A stretch of DNA of 34,451 bases from contig JAGWTB010000020.1 of assembly GCA_028869175.1 (NCBI GenBank), positions 1-34,451 on the forward strand. The letters run 5' to 3'. Below are positions 20,715 through 30,456 of the stretch, one piece after another. The translations under genes and the position numbers were made by a program. The stretch comes from Sphingomonadales bacterium. Its GTDB lineage: Bacteria; Pseudomonadota; Alphaproteobacteria; Sphingomonadales; Sphingomonadaceae. The notes below the pieces were generated by a model. That model was not told the DNA's origin. It saw nothing but the letters and a program-made list of their open reading frames with translations, and did not search any database. The number at the start of each line of letters is the position of its first letter. Positions within the stretch are counted from its first letter, which is position 1.

Positions 20715-21605
20715 ATGGAAGACCGTTTCAATACCATCGCCGGCTGGACGCTGTTTTCGGGCATTGTCGCACTCGGTCTGGCCAGCCTGAGCGGCCACTA
20801 CTTCCGTGCCGACAAGAATCACCGTCCCGAGAAGATGGGCTATGCCATCGCCGGCGTGGCTTCCAGCGAAGGCGGCGCGAAGGAAGTGCCCTTCGAAACC
20901 CTGCTCGCCAGCGGCGATGCGGCCAAGGGTGAGGCGACCTTCAAGAAATGCGCTTCGTGCCACACGATCAATCAGGGCGGGGCCAATGGCATTGGCCCGA
21001 ACCTGTTCGCGGTGCTGGGTGACAAGATCGGCGCCGGTCGCGGCGGCTTTGCCTTCTCTGGCGACCTTGCCGGCAAGGGCGGCAACTGGGACTTCGCCAG
21101 CATGAACCAGTGGCTGACCAACCCCAAGAAGTTCGCCGCCGGCACCAAGATGACCTTCGCCGGCCTGTCGGATGGGGCAGAGCGCGCCAACCTGATGCTC
21201 TATCTCAACGCGCAGGGTTCGAACCTGCCGCTGCCGGCCGCGCCGGCCGCCCCTGCCGGGGGTGACGACGCTGCTGCCGCCGCCGCGCCGATCGTCGCCG
21301 ATGCCGCGAAGGGCGAGCAGAGCTTCAAGAAGTGCGCCTCGTGCCACACGATCAATGCGGGCGGGGCCAACGGCATCGGTCCGAATCTGGCCGGCATCTA
21401 TGGCGAAGCGGCGGCCACCGGCCGCGGCGGCTTTGCCTTCTCCGATGCGCTGAAGGCGAAGGGCGGCAAGTGGGACGACGCTTCGCTCGATACCTGGCTG
21501 ACCAACCCCAAGGCCTATGCCGCCGGCACCAAGATGACCTTCGCCGGCCTGGCCGACGCGCAGGAACGCGCCAACGTCATCGCCTATCTGAAGAACGCCA
21601 AGTAA
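20715..21605 (+). CDS. membrane-anchored di-heme cytochrome c with two tandem class I domains
   Basis: N-terminal TM anchor; two CASCHTIN (CxxCH) sites followed by GANGIGPNL and GTKMTFAGL in both halves. Confidence 0.95.
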   Translation: MEDRFNTIAGWTLFSGIVALGLASLSGHYFRADKNHRPEKMGYAIAGVASSEGGAKEVPFETLLASGDAAKGEATFKKCASCHTINQGGANGIGPNLFAVLGDKIGAGRGGFAFSGDLAGKGGNWDFASMNQWLTNPKKFAAGTKMTFAGLSDGAERANLMLYLNAQGSNLPLPAAPAAPAGGDDAAAAAAPIVADAAKGEQSFKKCASCHTINAGGANGIGPNLAGIYGEAAATGRGGFAFSDALKAKGGKWDDASLDTWLTNPKAYAAGTKMTFAGLADAQERANVIAYLKNAK

Positions 21606-21627
21606 GGTTTTCTCCAGCCGAAACATG

Positions 21628-21660
21628 AAAGGGCGGGGCCGCGAGGCTCCGCCCTTTTCG
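21628..21660 (+). terminator. Rho-independent-like terminator after cytochrome c
   Basis: AAAGGGCGGGGCC-GCGA-GGCTCCGCCCTTTTCG: GC-rich stem with one G-U pair, followed by T-run. Confidence 0.85.
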
Positions 21661-21752
21661 TTTGGCCTTGGCGATGCGCCAGCCCGGCGGCTCTTCCTGC
21701 CCTGGCAAAATGCGCCGGAGCGTTCCGGGCGTGCGTTAACCCTCCCTTGCGG

Positions 21753-21832
21753 ACTCAACTAATTCGATAGAGTATAAAGCTCAGCTTCTGGCCCCTACAG
21801 AACTGCTTTGATGTCTATCGGTTCAGTTGAGT
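21753..21832 (+). promoter_or_regulatory. 80-nt imperfect dyad / candidate structured 5' leader of the sulfate operon
   Basis: Arms ACTCAACTAATTCGATAGA (21753-21771) and TCTATCGGTTCAGTTGAGT (21814-21832), inner AAAGC/GCTTT and AG/CT, terminal hairpin TTCTG-GCCCCTA-CAGAA. Confidence 0.7.
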
Positions 21833-21865
21833 TTAAGCGTCGCACACCACGAGGGAGACGACACC

Positions 21866-22906
21866 ATGACCACCGCCCACCCGAAGCGCCGCCTGTTTCT
21901 TGCCGCTGCTGCCGCCACCGCCCTGACTGCCGTGCTTGCCGGCTGCTCCGGCGGAGGCGCGAAGAACGGCAATGCCGTGCAGATCACCAACGTATCCTAC
22001 GATCCCACCCGCGAACTCTATCAGGCGATCAACCCGGCCTTCGCCGCCGCCTGGAAGGCGAAGACCGGCCAGGACGTGGCGTTCCGCATGAGCCATGGTG
22101 GTTCCGGCAAGCAGAGCCGCGCGATCATTGACGGGCTGGATGCCGATGTCGCCACGCTGGCGCTGGCCTATGACATCGACGCCATCGCATCCAAGGGCCA
22201 CTTGCTCGGCGCGGACTGGCAGAAGGCGCTGCCCGACAACAGCGCACCCTACACCTCGACCATCGTGTTCCTTGTCCGCAAGGGCAATCCCAAGGGCATC
22301 CATGACTGGGGCGATCTGGTCAAGCCGGGCGTCCAGGTCATCACCCCCAATCCCAAGACCAGCGGCGGCGCGCGGTGGAATTTCCTCGCCGCCTGGGCCT
22401 ATGGCCGCAAGGCTGGCGGCAGTGATGCGGCGGCGGAAGCCTATGTCCGCCGACTCTTTGCCCAGGTGCCGGTGCTCGACAGCGGCGCGCGCGGTTCGAC
22501 CACCACCTTCGTCGAACGCGGCATCGGTGACGTGCTGCTCGCCTGGGAGAACGAGGCGCTGCTGTCGCAGAAGAAGCTGGGCGCGGGACAGTTCGAGATC
22601 GTCAATCCCTCGCTCTCGATCCTTGCCGAACCACCGGTGGCGGTGATCGCCGAGAATGCAAAGAAACATGGCACCGAAGCGGTGGCCAAGGCCTATCTCG
22701 AATATCTCTATACTCCCGAGGCGCAGGTCGCCATCGCCCGCAACTTCTACCGCCCGCGCGACCCGCAGGTTGCCGCGCAGTTCAAGGATCAGTTCCCGGC
22801 GATCCAGTTCGTCACCATCGACAAGGATTTCGGCGGCTGGGGCGCGGCGCAGAAGACGTTCTTCGACGATGGCGGCGTGTTCGACCGCATAACCACCGCG
22901 AAGTGA
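21866..22906 (+). CDS. sulfate ABC transporter substrate-binding lipoprotein (Sbp/CysP type)
   Basis: Lipobox [71 protein letters not shown]. Confidence 0.95.
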   Translation: MTTAHPKRRLFLAAAAATALTAVLAGCSGGGAKNGNAVQITNVSYDPTRELYQAINPAFAAAWKAKTGQDVAFRMSHGGSGKQSRAIIDGLDADVATLALAYDIDAIASKGHLLGADWQKALPDNSAPYTSTIVFLVRKGNPKGIHDWGDLVKPGVQVITPNPKTSGGARWNFLAAWAYGRKAGGSDAAAEAYVRRLFAQVPVLDSGARGSTTTFVERGIGDVLLAWENEALLSQKKLGAGQFEIVNPSLSILAEPPVAVIAENAKKHGTEAVAKAYLEYLYTPEAQVAIARNFYRPRDPQVAAQFKDQFPAIQFVTIDKDFGGWGAAQKTFFDDGGVFDRITTAK

Positions 22907-22948
22907 CCTGAACCCCTCCCGATCCTCCTATCGAGCAGGCCACTGCAG

Positions 22949-23800
22949 ATGCCGACTACCACCTTCCGCAGACCTGACTGGCGCGCGCCATCGGTGCTGC
23001 CGGGCTTCGGGCTGACCTTCGGGTTCACCCTCGCCTGGCTGACCCTGATCGTGCTGATCCCGCTGGCGACGATTTTCCTGCGCTCCGCCGGCATGGGCTG
23101 GCATGAATTCGTCGCCGTGGGATTTTCACATCGCGCGCTGGCAGCCTACCGCCTGAGCTTCGGCACGGCGGCGGCGGCAGGGCTGGTCAACGCATTGTTC
23201 GGCCTGCTCGTCGCCTGGGTGCTGGTGCGCTACAGCTTTCCGGGCAAGCGGGTGGTTTCGGCGCTGGTCGACCTGCCCTTTGCCCTGCCGACGGCTGTGG
23301 CGGGCATCGCGCTCACCGCGATCTATGCGCCGACCGGCTGGATCGGACAGTACCTTGAGCCGCTGGGCATCAAGGTGGCCTTCACCCCCATCGGTATCAC
23401 CATCGCCCTGGTATTCATCGGCCTGCCCTTCGTCGTCCGCTCGGTCGAGCCGGTCCTGGCCGACCTCGGCCATGATGTCGAGGAAGCGGCGGCAACGCTG
23501 GGAGCAAACCGGGTGCAGACCTTCAGCCAGGTTATCTTCCCGGCGATAGCACCGGCGCTGGTCACCGGCTTCGCCCTCGCCTTCGCGCGCGGCGTGGGGG
23601 AATACGGTTCGGTGATCTTCATCTCGGGCAACATGCCTGGCAAGACCGAGATCGCCCCGCTGCTGATCGTCACCCAGCTGGAACAATATGCCTATGCCGG
23701 GGCCACCGCGATCGCCACGGTGATGATGCTGGTGTCCTTCGTCATCCTGTTCGGGCTCAACACCTGGCAAGCGGTGCGCCGCCGGAGGCTGGGCGCATGA
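22949..23800 (+). CDS. cysT: sulfate ABC transporter permease CysT
   Basis: [23 protein letters not shown]...[28 protein letters not shown]. Confidence 0.95.
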   Translation: MPTTTFRRPDWRAPSVLPGFGLTFGFTLAWLTLIVLIPLATIFLRSAGMGWHEFVAVGFSHRALAAYRLSFGTAAAAGLVNALFGLLVAWVLVRYSFPGKRVVSALVDLPFALPTAVAGIALTAIYAPTGWIGQYLEPLGIKVAFTPIGITIALVFIGLPFVVRSVEPVLADLGHDVEEAAATLGANRVQTFSQVIFPAIAPALVTGFALAFARGVGEYGSVIFISGNMPGKTEIAPLLIVTQLEQYAYAGATAIATVMMLVSFVILFGLNTWQAVRRRRLGA

Positions 23801-24636
23801 GCCGGCAACACTCCACCAGCGAGGGCCGCGCCGCGCGGCTGGGGCTGATCGCACTGGCGCTGCTGTTCCTTGGCTTCTTCCTTGTGCTGCCACTGCTCGC
23901 GGTATTCAGCGAGGCACTGAAGCAGGGGCTGGGCGCATTTATCGATGCCGTGAAGAACCCCGACGCGCTGGCGGCGATCCGGCTGACCCTGCTGATTGCC
24001 GCGATCAGCGTGCCGCTGAACATGGTGTTCGGCGTGGCGGCAAGCTGGGCGATCACCAAGTTCCGCTTCCCCGGGCGGAACCTGCTGGTCACCCTGATCG
24101 ATTTGCCGTTCTCGGTTTCGCCGGTGGTTTCCGGCCTGATCTTCGTGCTGTTGTTCGGTGCCAACGGCTATCTCGGTCCTTGGCTGGCGGCGCATGGCGT
24201 GAAGATCATCTTCGCCGTGCCTGGCATCGTGCTGGCGACCGTTTTCATCACCTTCCCCTTCGTTGCCCGCGAACTGATCCCGCTGATGATGGAACAGGGC
24301 AAGGATGATGAGGAAGCCGCGATCTCGCTCGGCGCGAACGGCTGGCAAACCTTCTGGCACGTGACCCTGCCCAATATCCGCTGGGGCCTGCTCTACGGCG
24401 TGCTGCTGTGCAACGCGCGCGCCATGGGCGAGTTCGGCGCGGTCTCGGTCGTCTCCGGGCACATCCGTGGAGAAACCAACACCATGCCGCTGCATGTCGA
24501 GATTCTCTACAACGAGTACGATTTCGTCGGCGCCTTCGCGGTCGCCTCGCTGCTGGCCGCGCTCGCCCTGGTGACACTTGTCGTCAAGAGCCTGCTCGAA
24601 TGGCGCTTCGACCTTCATTCGGGAGCAAAGCATTGA
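23797..24636 (+). CDS. cysW: sulfate ABC transporter permease CysW
   Basis: [53 protein letters not shown] overlap with cysT. Confidence 0.95.
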   Translation: MSRQHSTSEGRAARLGLIALALLFLGFFLVLPLLAVFSEALKQGLGAFIDAVKNPDALAAIRLTLLIAAISVPLNMVFGVAASWAITKFRFPGRNLLVTLIDLPFSVSPVVSGLIFVLLFGANGYLGPWLAAHGVKIIFAVPGIVLATVFITFPFVARELIPLMMEQGKDDEEAAISLGANGWQTFWHVTLPNIRWGLLYGVLLCNARAMGEFGAVSVVSGHIRGETNTMPLHVEILYNEYDFVGAFAVASLLAALALVTLVVKSLLEWRFDLHSGAKH

Positions 24637-25610
24637 TCCGCGTCCAGAACATCACCAAGCGCTTCGGCGAGTTCCCGGCGCTCCACGGCATCGACCTTGA
24701 AGTGAAGCCGGGTGAATTCATCGCCCTGCTCGGCCCTTCGGGCTCGGGCAAGACCACCCTGCTGCGCATCATCGCCGGGCTGGAGTTCCAGGATTCGGGC
24801 GAGGTCTTTTTCCACGACGAGGACGTTTCCAGCGTCGGGGTCGGCGAACGGCAGGTGGGTTTCGTCTTCCAGCACTACGCGCTGTTCCGCCACATGACCG
24901 TGGCCGAAAACGTTGCCTTCGGCCTGACCGTGCGCAAGGCGAAGAACCGCCCGGCGAAGAGCGTGATCAAGGCGCGGGCGGAGGAATTGCTCCGACTGGT
25001 CCAGCTCGACGGGCTGGGATCGCGCTATCCGGGGCAGCTTTCCGGCGGCCAGCGCCAGCGCGTCGCGCTGGCCCGGGCGCTTGCCATCGAGCCCCGGCTG
25101 CTGCTGCTCGACGAACCGTTTGGCGCGCTCGACGCCAAGGTGCGCAAGGACCTGCGCCGCTGGCTCAAGGACCTGCACCGCCAGATGGGGCTGACCTCGA
25201 TCTTCGTGACCCACGATCAGGAAGAAGCGCTGGAACTGGCCGACCGGGTCGTCGTCATGGACCACGGCGTGATCGAACAGATCGGCACGCCGGAGCAGGT
25301 CTACATGGAACCGGCGACGCCCTTCGTCGCCCGCTTCGTGGGCGAAACCAACCAGCTTCCCGCCAGCGACGGCAAGGACATGCTGCACGTGCGCCCGCAC
25401 GATCTGGAGATCGTTGCCGCGGACGGAGACGCCGTGCTGGTCGACAACGTCTTCCGCAAGGGCGGCTGCTGGCGGGTCGAAGGCACGCTTACCGGTGGCG
25501 GCAAGGTGGTGGAGATCGACCTCGATGCCAGCCGACCTGCCCCCTCGCCGGGCGAAACCGTGTTGATCCGCCCGCGCCGTTCCAAGATCTTTGCCCAGAC
25601 CGGAGCCTGA
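24633..25610 (+). CDS. cysA: sulfate ABC transporter ATP-binding protein CysA
   Basis: TTG start overlapping the cysW stop; Walker [53 protein letters not shown]. Confidence 0.95.
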   Translation: MIRVQNITKRFGEFPALHGIDLEVKPGEFIALLGPSGSGKTTLLRIIAGLEFQDSGEVFFHDEDVSSVGVGERQVGFVFQHYALFRHMTVAENVAFGLTVRKAKNRPAKSVIKARAEELLRLVQLDGLGSRYPGQLSGGQRQRVALARALAIEPRLLLLDEPFGALDAKVRKDLRRWLKDLHRQMGLTSIFVTHDQEEALELADRVVVMDHGVIEQIGTPEQVYMEPATPFVARFVGETNQLPASDGKDMLHVRPHDLEIVAADGDAVLVDNVFRKGGCWRVEGTLTGGGKVVEIDLDASRPAPSPGETVLIRPRRSKIFAQTGA

Positions 25611-25613
25611 ACC

Positions 25614-25796
25614 ATGAATACCAGCAGTAACCAGCCCCCGCTCGATCCCGCTGCGGCCCGGCTGCTCGAAGAGAGCCTCTCCAGTGTGCGGGAGGCGCTG
25701 ACCGGCCTCAAGTACGGGGCGATCTCGCTCACCGTCCACGAAGGCCGCGTCGTCCAGATCGACGTGACGGAGAAGAAACGGCTCAAGCCGAACTGA
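25614..25796 (+). CDS. DUF2292 (YezD-like) small protein
   Basis: LLEESLSSVREALTGLKYGAISLTVHEGRVVQIDVTEKKRLK. Confidence 0.88.
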   Translation: MNTSSNQPPLDPAAARLLEESLSSVREALTGLKYGAISLTVHEGRVVQIDVTEKKRLKPN

Positions 25797-25896
25797 ACCG
25801 TCACCCGCCACCCTTCTCGAATACCAGACTTCTCACCTCACCCACTCGCCAACCGGACCACTGGAGGCATCGTGACCCATACCCAAAGGACATCCG

Positions 25897-28377
25897 ATGA
25901 ACTCCCGTACCCTGCTTCTGGCTGGCGTGGCCTCGCTCACGCTGTTTGCCGCTCCCGCCCCAGCCCTTGCTGTCGAAACCGCTGCCGAAGCCGCAGCCGC
26001 AGCCGACACTGCCGCGCCGACTGACGATCAGCAGACCTCGGTCGGCACCGGCCAGGCCGACGCCGGCGAAGACATCGTCGTCACCGCCCGCCGCCGTCAG
26101 GAAACCTCGCAGGAAGTGCCGCTCGCCATCTCGGTGATCGGCGGCGAGCATATCGACAACACTGGCAGCTTCAACGTCGGCCGCCTGCAGCAACTGACCC
26201 CGGCGCTGCAGTTCTATACCTCCAACCCGCGCAATTCCGCCGTGAACATCCGCGGTATCGGCGTGCCCTTCGGCCTGACCAATGACGGCATCGAGCAGGG
26301 CGTCGGCATCTATGTCGACGATGTCTACTATTCGCGCGTCGCCTCGGCCACGTTCGATTTCCTCGACGTCAAGCAGATCGAGGTGCTGCGTGGGCCGCAG
26401 GGCACGCTCTATGGCAAGAACACCACGGCGGGGGCGATCAACATCACCACCCGCGCACCCACCTTCGACTTCGAGGGCCGCGCCGAGGTGACCGTGGGCA
26501 ACCTGGGCTTCAAGCAGGCCAAGGCAGCACTATCCGGGCCACTGTCTGACACCGTGGCGGCGCGCATCGCCCTGTCTTCCACCAGCCGGCGCGGAACGAT
26601 CTGGAACGTCAAGACCGGCAACTGGATCAATGAGCAGGACAACCTTGGCCTGCGCGGTCAGTTGCTGTGGCGGCCTTCCGGCAGCGTCGACGTGACGCTG
26701 GCAGGCGACTATTCGGTGCAGAACCCCGAATGCTGCGGCACCGTCTTCGTCCGTACCGATGCCACCCAGCGCGCGCTCGCCCGCCAGTACGCCGCGCTCG
26801 CCGCCGCACAGGGCTATGTCCAGCCATCGACCGATCCGTTCGCGCGGGTGACCGATCTCGACGCCGATCTCAACGCCGGCAACAAGATCGGCGGCGCATC
26901 GCTGCGGGTGAACTGGGATACCGGCGCGGGCAAGTTCACCTCGGTCACCGCCTGGCGGTTCTGGGACTGGAAGCCGGCCAACGACCGCGATTTCACTGGC
27001 CTGCCGATCACCACGGCATCGAACAATCCCTCGCAGCAGGACCAGTACACCCAGGAATTCCGCTTCTCCGGCGGGAACAGGACAATCGATTATGTGCTGG
27101 GCGCTTTCGGCTTTCACCAGAAGGTTCGCACCCAGGGCCTGCAAGTGCAGGGCACTGCGGCGAGCAAATGGCTGCTCACCGGTGCACTGGCCAACAATCC
27201 GGCGGTGCTGAACGGCCTGACTGCCAACAACGATATCCGGCTCGACAACACCAGCGTCGCGCTGTTCGGCCAGCTCAGCTGGAAGGTGACCGACCGGCTG
27301 ACCCTGCAACCCGGCCTGCGCCTGAACTATGACAAGAAGGACGGACTGTACGATTCGGTAGTAACCGGCACCGCATCGGACGGCACGCGCCAGCTCGTGC
27401 AGTTCGCCGGGGCCTATTCGACCGACCCGTGGATCGTCGCCCAACGCGGCGTGCTCGCACCGCAGCGTGTCGTCGCCAAGTACAGCGACTGGAACTTCAG
27501 CTACGATTTCAACGCCAGCTACAAGGTGGCGACGGACGTGCTGGTCTATGCCACCTATGCCCACACCTTCAAATCGGGCGGGATCAACCTCAACGGGGTT
27601 CCGGCAGACGCGGCAGGCAATCCGCTGCTGGCCGCCGCCACGGTGAAACCGGAAACGGTCAATCACTATGAAGCCGGGATCAAGAGCCAGTTCTGGGACC
27701 GCAAGGCAACGCTCAACATTGCCGCCTTCCGCACCGACATCGCCAATTACCAGGCGCTGGTGACCAACGGCCAACTCGGGGTGCTGCGCGGCTATCTGGC
27801 CAATGCCGACAAGGTCCGCACCCAGGGCTTCGAGTGGGACTTCTCGGTCCGCCCGAGCGAGCGGTTCAATGCCTATGTCAACGGCACCTGGACCGACGCG
27901 ACCTACCGCAAGTTCGTCGATGCGCCCTGCCCGCCGGAACTGTCGGGCGGCGGTACCGGCACGCCGGTCGCTGCGGCGGGCACGGTCGGCAACAGCCCGG
28001 CCAACTGCAACATTTCCGGCCAGCGCCTGCCGGGGGTTTCCAAATGGTCGCTGTCATGGGGTGCCGAGGCCAATGCGCCCGTCACCCTGCTGGGCAAGGC
28101 AGGCCAGGTCTACCTCGGCTATGACGGCAACGGGCGCACCCGCTTCTCGTCCAACCCGACGCCGTCGGCCTATACCTGGGTGGACGGCTACGCCCTCAGC
28201 AACTTCCGCGCTGGCTTCCGCACCGAGCATGGCATCGACCTGTTCGTCTGGGTGCGCAACGCCTTCGACGTCAACTATTTCGAGCAGTTGCAGGTGCCTT
28301 CAGGCAACACCGGCCTGATCGTCGGCAACCCCGGCGACCCGCGCACCTGGGGCGCGACGATCAAGGTGGAGTTCTGA
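25897..28377 (+). CDS. TonB-dependent receptor
   Basis: Signal peptide, TonB-box-like EDIVVTARRR, plug IRGIGVPFG...VLRGPQGTLYGKNTTAGAINI, C-terminal GATIKVEF. Confidence 0.96.
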   Translation: MNSRTLLLAGVASLTLFAAPAPALAVETAAEAAAAADTAAPTDDQQTSVGTGQADAGEDIVVTARRRQETSQEVPLAISVIGGEHIDNTGSFNVGRLQQLTPALQFYTSNPRNSAVNIRGIGVPFGLTNDGIEQGVGIYVDDVYYSRVASATFDFLDVKQIEVLRGPQGTLYGKNTTAGAINITTRAPTFDFEGRAEVTVGNLGFKQAKAALSGPLSDTVAARIALSSTSRRGTIWNVKTGNWINEQDNLGLRGQLLWRPSGSVDVTLAGDYSVQNPECCGTVFVRTDATQRALARQYAALAAAQGYVQPSTDPFARVTDLDADLNAGNKIGGASLRVNWDTGAGKFTSVTAWRFWDWKPANDRDFTGLPITTASNNPSQQDQYTQEFRFSGGNRTIDYVLGAFGFHQKVRTQGLQVQGTAASKWLLTGALANNPAVLNGLTANNDIRLDNTSVALFGQLSWKVTDRLTLQPGLRLNYDKKDGLYDSVVTGTASDGTRQLVQFAGAYSTDPWIVAQRGVLAPQRVVAKYSDWNFSYDFNASYKVATDVLVYATYAHTFKSGGINLNGVPADAAGNPLLAAATVKPETVNHYEAGIKSQFWDRKATLNIAAFRTDIANYQALVTNGQLGVLRGYLANADKVRTQGFEWDFSVRPSERFNAYVNGTWTDATYRKFVDAPCPPELSGGGTGTPVAAAGTVGNSPANCNISGQRLPGVSKWSLSWGAEANAPVTLLGKAGQVYLGYDGNGRTRFSSNPTPSAYTWVDGYALSNFRAGFRTEHGIDLFVWVRNAFDVNYFEQLQVPSGNTGLIVGNPGDPRTWGATIKVEF

Positions 28378-28385
28378 GCAGCGAA

Positions 28386-28418
28386 AGGGCCGGAACGGGG
28401 TTCACCCGCTCCGGCCCT
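28386..28418 (+). terminator. terminator-like hairpin after the TonB receptor
   Basis: AGGGCCGGAACGGG-GTTCA-CCCGCTCCGGCCCT, then TGTTGCTT. Confidence 0.75.
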
Positions 28419-28430
28419 GTTGCTTCGAGT

Positions 28431-28502
28431 CTGATGACATGACATTGATCCACCTTGCTGCCCAACCCCTTCGGGGCGGGCCGGTCAATGTCATGTCATC
28501 AG
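28431..28502. repeat. perfect 18-bp inverted repeat with structured spacer
   Basis: CTGATGACATGACATTGA (28431-28448) and TCAATGTCATGTCATCAG (28485-28502) are exact reverse complements. The spacer contains GCCC-AA-CCCC-TTC-GGGG-C-GGGC. Confidence 0.92.
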
Positions 28503-28511
28503 GCTCCACAG

Positions 28512-29270
28512 CTAACTCCCGTCCGAAACCAGCGTCCCGCCGTCCACCACCAGATTGTGCCCGGTAACGAAGGCCCCGGCGGGCGAGGCGAGGAATACGG
28601 CGGCTCCGGCCACCTCCTGCGGCGTTCCGGGGCGGCGCAGCGGGGTTGCCGCCATGCGCCGCGCCATGAAGGCTTCGTCCGCCAGCAAGGGGCCGGACAG
28701 TTCGGTGGCAATGAAGCCGGGCGACACGGCGTTGACCCGCACGCCCTGCGGCCCCCATTCCACCGCCAGATTGCGCGCGAGTTGCGCCACCCCGGCCTTG
28801 GCCAGGGCATAGGCGTTGATCCGCCCGTTGCCGCGCAGCCCGGCCAGACTGGCGACCAGAACCGCCGCCCCGCCCCCGCGCGCGGCAATGTGCGGCAGGG
28901 CCAGCCCGGTCAGCACCACCTGACTGCGCAGGTTGATTGCCATGACGCGGGCATAGTCCTGCATGTCGATCCCGGCGAATGGGCCGGGCTGGCCGGTGAT
29001 GCCGGCGTTGCAAACCAGCACGTCCAGCCCGCCCAGTTCTGCCAGCGCGAAGTCCGTCAGCCGGGCGAGCGCAGCGTCGTCCGCCACGTCGCAGGCGAGC
29101 CCCGGCTGGCCGAGCGCGGCGGCGACCCGCGCGGTATCAGTGGCATCCTCGCTGGAAATCACCACCTGTGCGCCCGCCGCGATCAGTCCTTCGGCAATCG
29201 CCTTGCCGATCCCCCGGGTCGATCCGGTGACCAGCGCCGCCTTGCCATCGAGGCGGAAGGCAGCGGTCAA
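28512..29270 (-). CDS. SDR family oxidoreductase
   Basis: ALVTGSTRGIGKAIAEGLI, VCNAGITG, AYALAKAGVAQLARNLAVEWGPQGVRVNAVSPGFI. Confidence 0.95.
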   Translation of the reverse strand: MTAAFRLDGKAALVTGSTRGIGKAIAEGLIAAGAQVVISSEDATDTARVAAALGQPGLACDVADDAALARLTDFALAELGGLDVLVCNAGITGQPGPFAGIDMQDYARVMAINLRSQVVLTGLALPHIAARGGGAAVLVASLAGLRGNGRINAYALAKAGVAQLARNLAVEWGPQGVRVNAVSPGFIATELSGPLLADEAFMARRMAATPLRRPGTPQEVAGAAVFLASPAGAFVTGHNLVVDGGTLVSDGS

Positions 29271-29920
29271 CGGCGTGGCCCAGCGAAGGCGCGCAGGCCG
29301 GCGGCGGCGCAGACCTCGTCGTTGTGGCCGATCGGTATGCCCGCCGCTCCGCTCACCCCGATCGCACCGATCAACCGGCCGCCGCGCAGGATCGGCAGCG
29401 CTCCGCCTTCGACGAACATCGCCGGCGTCACTTTCGCCTTGAGCGCCGGGTCGCGGCCCACGGCGGCGCTGGCGGCGGAACTGGCCATGGCGAAACCGCG
29501 CACCACTTCGGTCTTGCGCATGGCGACGAATACGTGGCTGCCATCGGCACCGTCGTCGGTCAGCATGGCCCGCGCTTCGCCCGAGCTATCGACCACCGCC
29601 GCGCCGACGCGGTAGCCCTGCCGGCGGCAGGCGAGCACGGCGGCGCGGGCCATGCGGGTGGCTTCGTCCAGGTTCGGTCCCGGTGCAGTCGATTCGGGCG
29701 GGCCGAATGGCCTGGGCATGGTCACCCCTGCGGGCAGCGGCGGCGGGGAGAGCGGCAAGTCGCCGTTGGCGTCAAGCATGGCAAAAGGTGGCAGTCGGTC
29801 GCCGGGAAGCGCGCGCGGCCCGGCAGGGGTTTCGTGGAACGGCGAATTGGCCAGCGCGATCCCCGTCCCGCCCAGCAACAGGCTTGAGACCAGTCCGGCC
29901 AGTGCCTTGATATTCCGCAT
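29267..29920 (-). CDS. secreted GlcG/HbpS family heme-binding-like protein
   Basis: Signal peptide; EATRMARAAVLACRRQGYRVGAAVVDSSGEARAMLTDDGA...GGALPILRGGRLIGAIGVSGA. Confidence 0.88.
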   Translation of the reverse strand: MRNIKALAGLVSSLLLGGTGIALANSPFHETPAGPRALPGDRLPPFAMLDANGDLPLSPPPLPAGVTMPRPFGPPESTAPGPNLDEATRMARAAVLACRRQGYRVGAAVVDSSGEARAMLTDDGADGSHVFVAMRKTEVVRGFAMASSAASAAVGRDPALKAKVTPAMFVEGGALPILRGGRLIGAIGVSGAAGIPIGHNDEVCAAAGLRAFAGPRR

Positions 29921-29934
29921 TGCCTTCTCCCTGT

Positions 29935-30456
29935 TCAGTCCGGTTCGACATCCTCCGGCTTCCGCTCGTCCAGCGGCTGGCCTTGGTGCAGGTAGGCTGG
30001 TGCTTCGATCAGGATGAAGGCGATGCGGCAGACCCTGTCGGTGGTGTTGCGCCACAGGTGGTTGGTGCCGCGCTGGACGATGATCCCGCCCTGCCGCACC
30101 GTCTTCCTGGCGCCGTCGTCCAGTTCCAGCTCGATCTCGCCTTCCAGCACGATGCCATAGTCGATCGAATTGGTCCGGTGCATCGGGCTCTGCTTGCCCG
30201 GCAGCATATCGACCACGCGGATCACCGAACCCTGGTTCAGCGTCAGCCCGGCATCGCGCTCGCGTCCGTCGGTTTCGTCGTTGTTGTCGGCGGGGACGGT
30301 GGCGGTGGTCCAGACCAGCAGGAACGAGGCATCGCCCGAGGGGATCATCTTGGTCGGGTTGACATCCTCGCTGCGGAACACCGCGCGGCCTTGCGCGTCG
30401 TGGCCGGTGACCACGCGCTGGATGGGGGGCAGACCGGAATCGGACAGCGCAGTCAT
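29935..30456 (-). CDS. cupin domain-containing protein
   Basis: MHRTNSIDYGIVLEGEIELELDDGARKTVRQGGIIVQRGTNHLWRN. Confidence 0.92.
   Translation of the reverse strand: MTALSDSGLPPIQRVVTGHDAQGRAVFRSEDVNPTKMIPSGDASFLLVWTTATVPADNNDETDGRERDAGLTLNQGSVIRVVDMLPGKQSPMHRTNSIDYGIVLEGEIELELDDGARKTVRQGGIIVQRGTNHLWRNTTDRVCRIAFILIEAPAYLHQGQPLDERKPEDVEPD

Noticed and set aside
21753-21832. Interpreting the dyad simply as the cytochrome c terminator
   Set aside because: A strong GC-rich terminator with a T-run already exists at 21628-21660, and this dyad is ~120 nt further on, lacks a T-run and sits next to sbp.
26530-27774. 414-aa minus-strand ORF inside the TonB receptor
   Set aside because: Antisense shadow of a clearly recognisable TonB-dependent receptor; typical of high-GC sequence.
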